Source: Adineta steineri
Taxonomy: Eukaryota; Rotifera; Eurotatoria; Adinetida; Adinetidae
DNA: 64,000 bases
Assembly: GCA_905250115.1 (NCBI GenBank)
Contig: CAJNOI010000061.1
Location: forward strand, 248,001 to 312,000
Reading direction: 5' to 3'
Position numbers and translations under genes: made by a program. The notes under the pieces were generated by a model that did not search any database, had not been told where the DNA came from, and saw only the letters and a program-made list of their open reading frames with translations. Below, one piece after another: positions 20,295 to 33,400 of this stretch; the first letter of the stretch is position 1, and every line of letters begins with the position of its first letter.

Positions 20295-22139
20295 TTAATA
20301 TAATTCTGCACTATTTAAATTAGCAGTCTTCCCAGCTCCACCAGTAACTAATACTTTTCCATTTGATAATACAGATGCTGCATGATATTCTCGAGCATTA
20401 GTCATGTTACTAGTAGTTGTCCAAGTACCTGTTGATGGATCGTACAACTCAGTACTATCTAAAGCATTATAATTTCGCCCACCAGTGACTAATACTTTTC
20501 CATTTGATAACACAGATACTGTGTGAATACCTCGTGCATTAGTCATGTTAGTAGTTGTTGTCCAGGTACCTGCTGATGGATCATACAATTCAGCACTATT
20601 TAAAAAACCACTATTGCTATATCCACCAGCAACTAATACTATTCCATTTGATAATACAGATGCTGTGTGACCGCCTCGTGCATTAGTCATATTACCAGTA
20701 GTTGTCCAAGTGCCTGTTGATGGATCATATAATTCAGCATTATTTAAATAACTAGTAATAAATAATCCACCAGTAACTAATACTTTTCCATTTGATAATA
20801 CAGATGCTGTGTGATATTGTCGTGCATTATTCATGTTGCTAGTAGTAGTCCAAGTATTTGTTATTGGATCATACAGCTCAGCACTATTTAAACCAATACC
20901 ACTACTGCCTACTCCACCAGTAACTAATATTTTTCCATTTGATAATGCAGATGCTGTATGATCACCTCGTGCATTATTCATATTGCCAGTAGTTGTCCAA
21001 GTACCTCTTGGTGAATCATACAGCTCAGCACTATTTAAAACACCGCTATCGTCAGCTCCGCCAGTAACTAATACATTTCCATTTGATAATACAGATGCTG
21101 TGTGTGAATCTCGTGCATTAGTCACGCTACCAGTACTTGCCCAAATGCCTGTTGATGGATCATATAGCTCAGCACTATTTAAAAAATTATAAGCATTGGA
21201 TGTACCACCAGTAATTAATACTTTTCCATTTGGTAATATGGATGCTGTGTGCAAAAGTCGTGCAGTATTCATATTACCGGTAACAGACCATTCTAAACAG
21301 AAACATTTGATTGTATTCATTCTCGAAAGACTGTTTCTTGTGAAAATTTCGAAATGACGAAATCATGTGCGGAGCGCAGGCCTCGCAGCGAAATCGCCAC
21401 AATCGACGCTAATTCCTGATTTCCTGATTTTTTTCACGTTTATTGTAGGGATACGCTGCGAGGCCTGGGAGCGTTCTAGATTTTGTAAAATGAAAATCGT
21501 TTCTTACTTTTTATACAAAGTTTTTCGAACTTTTTGGAGAATGCAAAAAGTCTCAAATTTGTTATAAAAAATCGTTCTTGATCAAGGGGGAAAAGCGAGA
21601 CTTCAAGAGTGTGCACTTCATCGGTACTTCACCCGTACTTCTCCAGTACTTCATGTGATCTTTAATCGTGATATAAACTAGCGAATACAGGGATAACTGT
21701 ATCTTCGTTTCTTCTTAAGATAACGATTGAATCACTCATAACAAGTTCACTATTCTTTTTATGAAACTTTCAGCTAGCTATAGAAAACTGTTGGATACAA
21801 AGCAACTACTTATATCTGATTTAAAAGTACCATTTAAGGAGACCGGAAAAGGTTACTCTGAAACTTACCTAACTGCTGCGTTGTGGTCATAGCTGTTGTT
21901 TGTGGTGAAGTTGTTGTCAACGTCACTGGTGCTGATGATGATGATGTTGTGACGGTGATAATAGTTTCTGATTTCTTCGGTGCAAAAACGACGAAGATTA
22001 ACACCAGAGCAAGAATAACAGCAACAACTATTAAAACAATAACGGAAATACCGGTTATTTTAACCCAACGACGGTGCCACCATTTATGTGATTTATTATT
22101 TTCAGTAACAGGCTCGCTGTAAACTTGATTGGTGTGCAT
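20295..22139 (-). CDS. Type II membrane protein with kelch-repeat ectodomain (2)
   Basis: Exon 1 (22139-21869) codes a short basic cytoplasmic end (KWWHRRWVK), a membrane helix (ITGISVIVLIVVAVILALVL) and a Thr/Ser stalk. The donor is GTAAGTTT. After a 575-base intron, exon 2 (21292-20295) enters in phase 1 (Q-L-E-W-S-V-T-G-N-M) and codes about seven kelch-type units with [27 protein letters not shown] and TWTT. It ends LNSAELY, exactly as the plus-strand twin does. The double glycine in each unit is the kelch hallmark and a beta-propeller is expected. The units are nearly identical to one another in DNA, so unequal exchange or conversion is likely. The intron holds a 91-base inverted-repeat element. 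Confidence 0.82.
21377..21467. mobile_element. 91-base MITE with perfect 14-bp ends and 6-bp target duplication
   Basis: Begins CAGGCCTCGCAGCG and ends with its exact reverse complement. It is bounded on both sides by GGAGCG (21371-21376 and 21468-21473). It lies in the intron of the minus-strand kelch gene. It is too small to code for a transposase, so it is non-autonomous. The superfamily is not certain from a 6-bp duplication. Confidence 0.75.
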
Positions 22140-23536
22140 ATTATGTTTCGTATGACACTGAAACGTATAAAAAAGAACACACTATTGTTCGAAGTTACTT
22201 TCTGTTTGCCAATTACTCTCACGTAAGTAACAGAAGATAACTAATATTATTTCCAATATGAATAGGAGTGCTACTTTATCTTTACTTTATAAATAAAGAT
22301 AAGGATTTACTTTATCTTTATTTTATAAAGAACGACGATAATCTTTATTTTAAGAATAACGGTAATGAAATAAAGTAAAGCTTTATATTTATTTTTATAA
22401 AATAAAGATAAGGATAATCTTTATTTGCAAAACTATTATTAAGATAAAGAATAAAGATATCTTTTTTCATGGAATAAATACATATGCAAATACCCTGTAT
22501 GACAACAGAATACATTTATTAATGCTCGTTGTTATCATCATCATCATCATCATTTTCATATGTCATATCATCAAAAAAAAGGATCACACAAGAAACGATA
22601 TATGCGAAAAGTGTTATTCCATATTATAGTTAACTATATAATGTTATAATTTTTTGTGAGCTGCTCTAAGAAAATAAAAAAATACGTTTCGATAGAAAAA
22701 AAAACTTTTTTTTCTTTATTTCTTCGTTATTTTTAAAATAAAGAGAGATTTTCGTTACTTTCTTTTTTATTATAAAGTAAAATAAAGGTAAAATAACACC
22801 CCTAAATATTAAAGGTATTGTTATGCTCTTATCTTAATATGTTCGACGAAAAACATAATTACCTGTCTTTATTTACATATATTATAGAGGACAATACTAA
22901 TATTAAGTATATGAAAAGTAGTGATATTTTATAATTGTATTCAATCGTTTTTATATTAAAATTCTAGTTTTTGATCATGTGTGATCATGTTCAAGTACAT
23001 GATAAACAAACACTATCTCACATCCTCAAGTTGGACTCGTTGAAACAAATTACTAAACTGAATCGTAAAAGTGCCTGGATGAGAATTGATACAGAACTGT
23101 CACAGGCCCATTGACGATAACTACTAAGAAATTGTAAAGTCACTCTGTGAATTTAATCTACAACGGATTCTAATGTTTTCCTAGCAACAACTAATTCTTA
23201 TTCTTGCCTTTTTACTCTATTGAACTTCGAAGTAGTGATAATCACCTTGTTGCTTTTTGGAAAGAGTGTAATAATATATCTATTAAATTAAATAATGGTG
23301 ATGAGGAATCAAGGACAATAACACTTGGTATAAGTCATAATAGAGGAAATATTATATATATTTTCAACAATTAAATTTGTTATTGCATAGTTTGTAAGAA
23401 TACTAGTAGTACTAATGAATAAAGAAAAAAACGACTGTCTTGCTATTCAGTTTTGTTAGTTATTCTTTCGATAAGTATATGAGTTCATTTGAATAAATTG
23501 GCGCTATATTTATACAGGAAAAAGAAAAGATCTTCA
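22140..23536. other. Intergenic with an AT-rich tandem/inverted block
   Basis: Between the divergent kelch gene and CFAP57. At about 22270-22460 there are repeated TTTATAAAATAAAGATAAGGAT-type units in both orientations, able to fold. A short frame at 22978 (MCDHVQVHDKQTL) and protein-like codons near 23217-23350 are too weak to call a gene. Confidence 0.45.
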
Positions 23537-26500
23537 ATGCGTAAATTATCTCTTGATCGAGTATATGGATGTTCAACTGCCTATCGTCATAGTATTATTG
23601 GTTTACCAGATAATCGTGTTGCCTTTCTTGCCGGTTCATATTTAGTTATATTTGATTGTTTAACAAATGAACAACGTTATCTATCTTTTTCTTCCATTGA
23701 ATATCTTTATATATCATCAAGTGGTTTACTAATGGGTATAATAGATCGTTTCACACAAAATGGAGAATCACGTATACATATTTATTCTACAAAACCAATT
23801 GATTTATTATTTACTATTGAACCCGATCGTTTTGGTAGTTTTATTGGAATAACAATTAATACAAATGATAATATTCTTATGATATTACATAGTGAACCAG
23901 CATACATGATTACTATTCGTAAATAAAAACAAATAAAAATTGATATTTGAAATACTTTAGTTTATTTTTTTTCAGAAGAAATTCAAACTGAATACAATGA
24001 ACAACAAAGATTCAATATGATCGATCTAGGTTCTGTACGCGCAGTTCATGGATCTGTTATTAATCGAATGACAAAAAAAGAAATTATACCTCATGTTGCA
24101 TATATTAGTTTTTGTCCATATTTATCAACAATATTTTGTGCAACCGGCTCAGCATTGTTTAAAGTTTATGAAATTGATAATCAGAATGTTAATCAACAAA
24201 TGATTCATTTTCGAGCTGAATTTTATGTATTTACTTGTCATTGTTGGCTTGATGTGAATAGTATTCTCGTATAAGTAAATTCCTGTAGTAATTATTAATA
24301 ATTTTTTTTTCATTGATATTAAGACAGTAACTGATCATGGACATATATTTTGGATTCAAGATGGTTCTATTCGTTCAGATATTAGTCTTGAAGAATCAAT
24401 TACTATTGATTTACATTTTCTGAAAAATAATACATTGAATGAAAATTCAGGATCTCCTTCGATCGTATCACCGACAAAGTCATTAGAAATATTGAACGAG
24501 GATTTGTTCATCAATGATAATAATTTAACAATAATGAATGAGAAACAAATGGATTCTTCAATTAAAAGTGATAAAATATCAGAAGAAGTTGTCTTATATC
24601 TTGATCTTTTTACATCAATCGAAATTTTACCACATTTTATAGTATCATTTCGTGAATATATATTTGTGGTAAGAATAAATAATTATCATAACATAATTTT
24701 TCCTTTTATTTAACAATTAGTTTACTCCTGTAACTGTTGAACCATTCTTTCAAATCATTGCTCGTTATCGACTACAAAAAACAACTGATTCTGAAATACA
24801 TAATATTCATAAAATGTCCTATATATTCGATAATAATTCTTCGTTTATTTATCTTCTTACCGATCGTAATCAAATTTTTCGTTATAAAATTAATCAATTA
24901 AATCCTACAATTGAATTAGAAGAAAAATATATTTATGGTTTTCATGCATACAATATCTTATCTATTGGTTTATGTACTCATAAACCTTGGTTAATCACTC
25001 TTGGTAGTGATAATTGGATAAAAATTTTCGATTATAAAGATAAAGATAGACAAATTGTATCAAAATATATTCCCGATGGTGCATATGCAATAGCAGGTAA
25101 AACTATTCAATTCTCATTAAAATATTATTTATTAAAATCAAGGATCTGATCCATATGGTTTCCATATATGTCTAGCAATGAATAATCGTTTTCAATTATA
25201 TTTAATAACAAATTATGAATTACGTTTAGTTCATCAATATGAAACACGTAATATACGAGATTTAGAAATGAGTCAATCAGGACATTTCATAGCTGTTATA
25301 ACGAATAATTTAATAAAAATTTATTCAACGATACATTTCAATTTAATTAGTCAATTACGTGGTCATGTCGGAAAAATTAAACAAATTATTTGGTGTAAAA
25401 ATGATTCCATTCTTATTAGTTGTGGAACAGATGGAATGATTTATATGTTTAATATTTTTACTGGTAAAAATATTTTTTTTGTAATCTCAATTTTTGTAAT
25501 TAAATATTATAGGCATGAGAGAAAATGAAATTATAACAAAACAATTTCGTTATATCGGTATAACTGTAACGAGTGATTGTAATCGTATATATGCAATAAC
25601 ATCCGATTCAACAATTAAAATATTTCATAATACAAATCTTGAACAAGAATGGTCGATTGAAAATAATTTTCTTCCATCAGCTATTTGTTTATCGAAATCC
25701 GAACGTTTACTTTACGTTGGTATGACACATGGCATTATTCGTATATATACAATACCATTTACAAATGATTCGTATATTGATTTACCAGCACATTGTTCAA
25801 GTATACGTCGTTTATTAGTATCATATGATGATGAATATTTAGTATCAATTGCTGAATCTGCTTATTTACTTCTGTTTAAACAAACAAGAAATAATTTAAA
25901 TTCGGTTTCAAGTCAATATCAATTTTCACAAATGTCTTTGAAAAATTTCGAAATAATCAATGAATCGAAACCAATACAACCGATGTTTGAATATATTTTA
26001 GTTACAAAATCGGAATTTGATGAACAGAAAAGAAAAATACAAGAAATCCAAGCAAGAATCAAGTGAGTGAAATAACTGAATTTTTACTTTGATTTGTTTC
26101 GTTAGTGAATTTGAAACAGAAAATAATTTAAAATTACGGTCAAAACATATATCATTTACTAATAATTTAAATACGTATTCGAATAAATTTCAAACAACTA
26201 TGAAACAACTTATTTCGACATATGAACAATTAAAATCTGAAATTGCAAATAATAATGATCAATTTTCTCAACAAACTAATGATGTTGAAGAAAAATATGA
26301 TGCATTAAAAAATCATGCTGAAGTTATTTATGAAAATAAAATGATAGAAATAGTTAGAAGATCCTTTTTTCTTTAGTTGGTTATTTAAATTATATTTTCT
26401 AGCTTTCACATATTCAAAATAGTCAAGTTGAATTAGAAAAAATTCAAATAGAATATAAAAATAAACAAATTGATTTTAACGATAAAGAACATATTGATTT

Positions 26501-29093
26501 AAATGAAATAATCGATAAAGTTAATTTAACACTTCAGTCAAAATGGCAATCAGCTGTTCATGATTATGAGATTATTCAAGAGAAAGAGTATGAAATTAAT
26601 GAATATATAAGACAAATGGAAATCGATATTGATGATGAAATTGAAAATGTTAAAATTAATTATGAAAATGAATTGAAATTTTTAAATGAATATGTTAAAC
26701 GTCTTACTATGAATGTATGTTATAGAATTTATCGGAAGAAAATTGAAATCTGAGCATTTTTGATTTAGGTGAGTACTCATCGGAAACGTTACAATGGTAT
26801 AATTGTTCGAATGGAAACACGTGATGTTGAACGAAATGATATTGAAAATGAAGTTAAAGAATTATACAATCGTCAATCGGAATTAATTCAAAAACTTGAT
26901 CATTTTCATTTCAGTATGAAAATTTGTATCTACTCTATTCGGGAATGTCAAGTAATCCGGAAAATTTTTGTTTGAAGTTTATTAATAATAGAAGACATAA
27001 CAAGTAAAAGGTGTAGAAATATTAGACACAATCTGATGAGCTTATTTCTTTAAAGCCACCAGAAGCGAGAATCCTTCAAGAAGCTCGACACGATCGATGT
27101 CATCGTTATAGCAGCGGGTGTTCAGAGTGTGGATGTGTTGCGGGGAAGGGTGTGGGTGAGTGGGCAGTGGCGGATTTAGGGGCAGGCAATAGGGGCGATC
27201 GCCCCGCTTCAAAAATTTTTTTTTGGGTTTTTTACAACTAAAATGAACGAGAAAATAGGTTCACACTACTTCGATTGAACTCAGAAATAGTTTTTAGCCG
27301 AAATCGCCTCACCCTTCCAAAATCTTAGATCCGCCACTGTGAGTGGGTAAAGGTAAATGTAGGTGTGGATGTATAGGTGTGGATGTATAGGTATGGATTA
27401 CTCTGTTTCCACATCAGTATCCTTACCCACATCCACACCACAAAACCTTTCGAAGTGATTTATTTCTTTTCCGAATTACCTGACATATTCTTCCATTCTT
27501 GTCATATATATTTATTTACTTTTTAGTTATTAAAAAGAAAGAAGATCGTATTGGTGTTCATGATATAAAAATCCATCGTTTACAACAACATATATTACAT
27601 GTTGAAAAACGAAAATATGTTCTTGATTATAAAACAAAATCTTTATTAGAACGTATTGAACCTATGGATCAAGAAATAAAAGGTTTAAAAACAAATAATC
27701 AAAATATTGAACAACAATTAACAATTTTAAAACAACAACAAAATAATTTAATTCGTCGAGAAAATCAATATGAATTCAAACTTAATCAATCATATAAACA
27801 ATTAAGTTTAGCAAAAATAAATCATCAACACATATGGAAAATTGTTAAACAACAAAAAGGTTTAGAAAACAAAAAAATAATCAAGAAAATAAACATTATT
27901 TAGTTTATTTAGAAGCAATAAAGAAAGCATTTGAATTTGTAGAAATAAGTTGTGAATTAGATACAATGAATGTGTCAAGAGAACAATTGAAAAAATTTAT
28001 TCAAAATATGTGTAATACAATGGAAACTGAGCAACAAACTGAAAATCAATTAGAAATACAAGGATTTATGAAAGAATGGAATAATCAACGAAAATGGTTA
28101 CTTAATCAAGTAATGAATGTTTTGAGATTTAGTAGAAATTTTTTGTTCAAGATAAGCGTGCGAGGGACTCTACCTGAAAACTATAGTCATTTGTTTTTGA
28201 TTGCTCTAATAGATGCTCAAGAAAATAAAGCACATAGTTAAAAGCTAAAATTTGTCGAAAAACTTGAATCTCAGCAATAAAAATGGTCGTTTTTCGTATA
28301 TTTCATAAGGATTTTAATACTAACTTTTTTAAAGTCAATTAAATATTTACAAAAGATCAATAAATGAAATTATTTTCTTTTCTTGAGATTACCTATTGTT
28401 TGTTTGCTGTTCTTTTCAATGTCATTTAAGTAATAAAATTTTATTAAAACAAAACCTTGAATAATAGTTATAAAAAGTAACTATATGAATATGACCTTGA
28501 ATCAATAGTTTTCTTTTCTTGTCCAGTGATTATGATATTTACTTTGTCAGGAATATTCTTATCTTCTTTTCATAATATATAAGATTATTTCTTTATATAG
28601 TTACAAAATTTAACTAAATATACCGAAGAAAATAAACAAAGATTCGTTAATATTCAACGTGATCATCGTAAAGGTATATATAAAACATTTTAATTTCTTT
28701 TCTTTGTATTTTGTGCTTCATTCTTTAGTAATTGCACCATTTATAAATCAGCTTCGTGAATTACATAATTTATTTGATGAAATTCAAAAAAAAATTCAAA
28801 AACGTCTAGCATTATTAAAAATCAAAACAAATGATCAAAGAGAATTTTTACAAAATATATCAGATATATTACATGAACATGATAGATTTCATATAATAAT
28901 AGATAAATTATGTCAAAATGAATTACATATTGAAATTCAAGATAAAGAAATTGATCGTTTAGCTTCAATTATATTTCGATATCAATATTCTACACCATGT
29001 TTAGAATTGAATCAAATAAAATCAATTCATGAAAATAACTTGACAAGATCAACAATTCCATCAACATCTATTCGATTATCGACGAACAAATAA
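23537..29093 (+). CDS. CFAP57: CFAP57 (WDR65), WD-repeat coiled-coil ciliary protein
   Basis: About 13 exons. The first seven (23537 to about 26062) code WD40-type beta-propeller segments, including KPWLITLGSDNWIKIFDY, LRGHVGKIKQIIWCKNDS and ILISCGTDGMIYMFN. Then comes EYILVTKSEFDEQKRKIQEI, which matches the family's EEVLVTKTDMEE junction. The rest (26106 to 29093) is long coiled coil, with KRKYVLDYKTKSLLERIEPM matching KFKFVLDYKIKELKKQIEP. CFAP57 helps assemble inner-arm dyneins in motile cilia, which suits a ciliated rotifer. Internal junctions fit GT-AG and phase. Two oddities: a run of seven A near 27870 breaks the frame of exon 27527-28109 by one base, and the 613-base intron 26914-27526 contains a hAT-type MITE. 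The start at 23537 is the first Met of the propeller frame; an upstream acceptor (TATACAG) sits just before it. Confidence 0.85.
27110..27450. repeat. GTGTGGATGT/telomere-like minisatellite
   Basis: GGGTGTGGGTGAG and repeated AGGTGTGGATGTAT units (about 27358-27395) face ACCCACATCCACACC (about 27424-27440), giving a foldback layout. It lies in a CFAP57 intron and is split by the hAT-type MITE at 27165-27339. It resembles the units at 3.3 and 11.3 kb. Confidence 0.6.
27165..27339. mobile_element. 175-base hAT-type MITE with 8-bp target duplication
   Basis: Starts CAGTGGCGGATTTAGG and ends CTTAGATCCGCCACTG, inverted with one or two mismatches. TGAGTGGG is present on both sides (27157-27164 and 27340-27347). 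The CAGTGGCGGA terminus and 8-bp duplication are typical of hAT elements. It has no coding capacity and sits in a CFAP57 intron. Confidence 0.85.
28150..28290. mobile_element. Divergent copy of a dispersed intronic repeat
   Basis: Lies in a CFAP57 intron. It resembles, in reverse orientation, the interior of the inverted-repeat element at 60182-60428. Shared pieces include a TTTGATTGCTCTAATAGATG stretch and TTTGTCGAAAAACTTGAA. Confidence 0.5.
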
Positions 29094-30434
29094 AAATAAT
29101 TTGTTTTATTCAGCAAAAATCTAGAATAATATATCAATTAGTTTCTTTTTTTATTAGAGTAAATGAAAGTATTAAATAAGGATTATTATTCAAGGTAATT
29201 TTAGATTCGATTATTCTTTGACAAACAAGGTTAAAATAAGTTAAACTCATCGATATTATATTTCGATATGTCTGTTAGTCAGTTTCATTATGAACAAACA
29301 AAGAAAAAAAACTAAAAGACAAGGCCTCCGGTATACTTCATATCATATTTTATCAAGCGATCATTGTCTGACGACAGGTGGTCGGCATATTGCAGAACGA
29401 AAAGAGCATTCGTACATGAGTGCTATTCAATACTTTCTCTCTCTCTCTCGCGCGCGCGCCTTCTTCACTCAACATAGTATTGTAGTTCCAACATTCTCCT
29501 GCCATTCTTTCAATAATCAATACTACTATATTTTCGTTCTTACACTCAACATATACAAATATAACGAATAGTAATCATAGTGCCAATATATATTCTTCGA
29601 TTTGTTCTTCTTGTTCTCACATATTTAATTTTGAACGGAAAGAAGTCAGAAGCAAAACAAATTGGCACGTACAACATTTGACCTCTGTTCTTTGTTCGTT
29701 TATATATTAGATGATGCGAACATGAAGATTACAATCGTAAGTATTGACTCATCAATCAATTCGATTTTTTTTCTAAACTATTATTAACAGTCTGTTCAAA
29801 TTTCGTTATGTATAAATCTATGTATACATTGAATATTTCATGTTCAATGTGGGAAGAAGAAAAAGAAAAGAAAAGTAATGCTTCATACTGATTGAGAAAC
29901 AAAAACACTTAGACAATAAAGCAAGGCACGGCTCTTCTTTTTAGTCTAAGACAAGCAAACAAAAAAGAAAATGCCGACTAGTAGTAAAAAAAACAAAAAT
30001 ATATTGATTCAAATTAGCAACACTTAATAGACTGCATAATGATAGTACGATCGTTAGTATTATAAGTAAGGTATATAGGAAAAGACGGAAGGTTAAATAA
30101 TTTTTGAAAAAACAAGCAGTAGTTTTATTGATTGAAAGGTATCAAAATATTTGTTGATATCAATAAGTTTTACTGTTCGTACTCGATGTAAGTCATCATG
30201 ATGTACGACTATAAGTTTTTATATACCTTTTATAGTTATATGTGTAGGACTTCATGTGATAAGAATGTGTGAAAACAAGGCGAAGGAAAAAACGAAAGAA
30301 AAAAAGAGAAAAGTATATATTCTTCTTCGTCTTTTTTTTGTTATATTCTTAAAATTCTTATCTATTTTATTTATATCTACATCAAGTTAGGTTTATAACC
30401 GTTTAACTTATTGCAACTAACTCTATTGGTAATA
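29094..30434. other. Intergenic, no gene seen
   Basis: 1.3 kb upstream of the PHD/PH gene. It contains a CTCTCTCTCTCGCGCGCGCG tract near 29440. The frame at 29290-29571 has no domain and probably is not a gene. Promoter elements could not be singled out. Confidence 0.45.
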
Positions 30435-33400
30435 ATGACTAGTATAGCCAAAAATTCATCGACAAATTCATTTGGTTTTTCATCATCAAAAATCTTAGCA
30501 TCACAATCAACATGCAATATTTGTAAACGTCCTTTCAATGATTATGAAGAACTTGTTCGTTGTTAGTATTATTTTATTTGATAAATTATATTTTCTTTAA
30601 TTAATTAAATCTTGATTCATATAGGTAGCAACTGTCAGAGTTCATCTCATCAACGTTGTATAGAATCTAAGACAACAACTTACGATGATGATATTGATAA
30701 TTATATTTGCGATAAATGTAATAATGATACAATAACGAATTCATCTCAACAATTAAAAGCAACTAATTCATTGGATAAAAATTATCGAGATTTTGCCGCT
30801 ATACCATCGAAAACATTATCAACAGAAACAAATGTTGGCAATGCTATTCGGTATTTCGAAAGAAAACAACAAGAAGCTGTAACACCTACAACACCTACAA
30901 CACCTACAACAACAACACAATTAAATGAACTTGATCGTTATCTTCCACCAAATATTAATGAAATTGAATATCAGCATCATAATGGTAAGTTTTTAAAATA
31001 TGTAGTCAGAGAAAGAAAAACAATACGAAATGTTTTTACTATCGACAAGTAATGCATTTTTTTTACGTATATGTTGTTAATGGATCAATCTCAGTCGCAA
31101 AAAAATCTTATTTAACCGACTACAAAAAAAACACATTAGAATTAAAAAACTGTCTACTATAACGAATTAATAAACATTTTTTTTCAAAAGGAAATGTCAT
31201 CTGTCATTCGAATTAGTCTATCAACATCTATGCCTATGCTTGATTCTATATGTAAGTGATATCAATTATAATAAAATCATTGAGGTTCCTGCATATATAT
31301 ATATAGTTATCATTTAACATAAACGTGATCAATGCATATAGATAGATATAAATCCTTGTTAAATGTTCCTTCATTCCTTTTTTTTCTTGTCTTCATCATC
31401 TTCATTTACATCGAAGTAGACACATATTCTTTATCAATTTTGTGCTTCTGTTATAATGTTGTATTTTTTTTATCAGTTAACATTTGTCTTTTTTTATTTG
31501 CATAGGTCAAGATAAGAGTGACAGTAGAACATCTCAACGAATTCAACAACAACATAATGATATAGGAAGTGACGAGGAAAACGATTCATCAGCAATGTTT
31601 CAAGCTAATTATCAATATACTCCACTTAAAGAGTATGCTGCAATGCGAAATAATCGATTAACAAGTGATCATAATGTTCTTAATTATCAAAGTAAATAAA
31701 TAAAAAGAAACAAAAGACATATTTTTCAGAAAATAGATTTAAACAGATTTTTAAATGTGAAGAAATTGGAAATATAGTTATTTTTAGCCTTTTCTCCAGT
31801 GAGTTTATGTATATATTAGGAGGGAATAAAATAAAATTTATACTAACATTGGGTATATAGATAATTATATTTAATTATTAATTTCAAAAGATTATATGAA
31901 ATCTTATCTTAATGGAAAATTTACTTTTGTTCAGATTAAAAGTATCATATTTTTATTCTAATCTTTATTAAATATCAATCGATATATATAAAGAACTTTT
32001 CAAAATGTTTTTTTTCTTCTCATTCAGCATCTCCTTCCGATCATCAAATAACATCACGTTACGGCGGTGGTCTACAATATACAAATCATGGTTATGATCC
32101 AACAGTTTCACGTCTTGTTGAACCTCCTTCAAGTGCTTCAATACATATAATATCTCCAACAATGAATCATCTATCAAATCAAAATCATCAACGAAATTTT
32201 ATTACTACAACAAACTTACATATTAATGAGATAGCTCCTCCTCGTCAACAACAACCATCACCACCACCACCACCGTTGACTTCTTCAAGTCAATCAACTC
32301 CATATTCATCTCAAGTTCATGATACTGATACACCAATAGTGGTATCTCCACCTCATCAACATCAAAATGATCGTCATTCAACTGTTGGTAGTGATTCAGG
32401 TATTATTATAACTAATTCAAATACACAAAAATCAAAGGAAAATCCTGATGTAGAAAAAAAATTAACTAGTCTAATTCAACAATTAGGCAAACAATTAGAA
32501 AATGATGCACAAAAAATCAATGGAAAATTAGAATTAAAATTAAAAAATTTAGAAAATATGATACATCAACAAACACATATTATTCAACGACAAGATGAAG
32601 TTATTGAACGTTTAAAAAATAAAATACTTGAAATTGAAACAGATCGTAATCAATATCATGAAAAATTATTAGAACATGGACAGAATGAAACGAAAACTTT
32701 TATACCGAATGAAAATGGTCGAACTCTTACTCAAGATAGTACCGTTACACAAAGTACTGAATCAACTAGAAAATATTCTATTACATCAACACTTACATCA
32801 GATTCTAACAAGAAACCAATAAAAAAGGTTGAAAAATTATGATTTCAATTTTTTTTCTTAGCTTATAAAAATATCAGACATAATTAATCGCTATTGAATA
32901 AAAATAAAATACTTACTCATAAGATTATACATGTAATTAAAACGAGATATGTGAACTTATTTTATCAGACAGACTAATCATTAAATTAATTATAGAACTT
33001 TCATTTTTCTTCTAATTAAAGGTTCCAGCACCACGTATTGGTCATCAATGGTCAGCTACAAGTGATGAAATTAAACCAACAGTATCTAAACTTATAACAA
33101 ATACTTCGACCAATCGACAACGAATACCATCTGATTCTTCCTCAGTTCCATCAACAATAGATAAAGTAACTTCAGTACCATTAGTAGAATCATCAGCGGC
33201 ATCAAGTCGTCTTGATAATATAATTCATCCACCAGATACAAAAGATGTTAATAGTTCATTATCGTCAAATTATAGTTTAGCTCAAGTTCGTCGTCAAGAT
33301 CGCCCACAAAATGTTGAACCTATTTCAATGGCACAACAACAAGTTATAACAAGTGTTCATCATGAAGCAAGTGATGATGATGATGATAAGAGTGTTGATG

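Noticed and set aside
29290..29571. 93-codon frame with RARA-type residues
   Set aside because: Made partly of a CT/CG dinucleotide tract, with no homology pattern and no splice partners.
31196..31252. Possible extra exon of the PHD/PH gene
   Set aside because: It has fair splice signals, but joining it to the 30984 donor gives a stop after a few codons, while joining 30984 directly to 31506 keeps frame.
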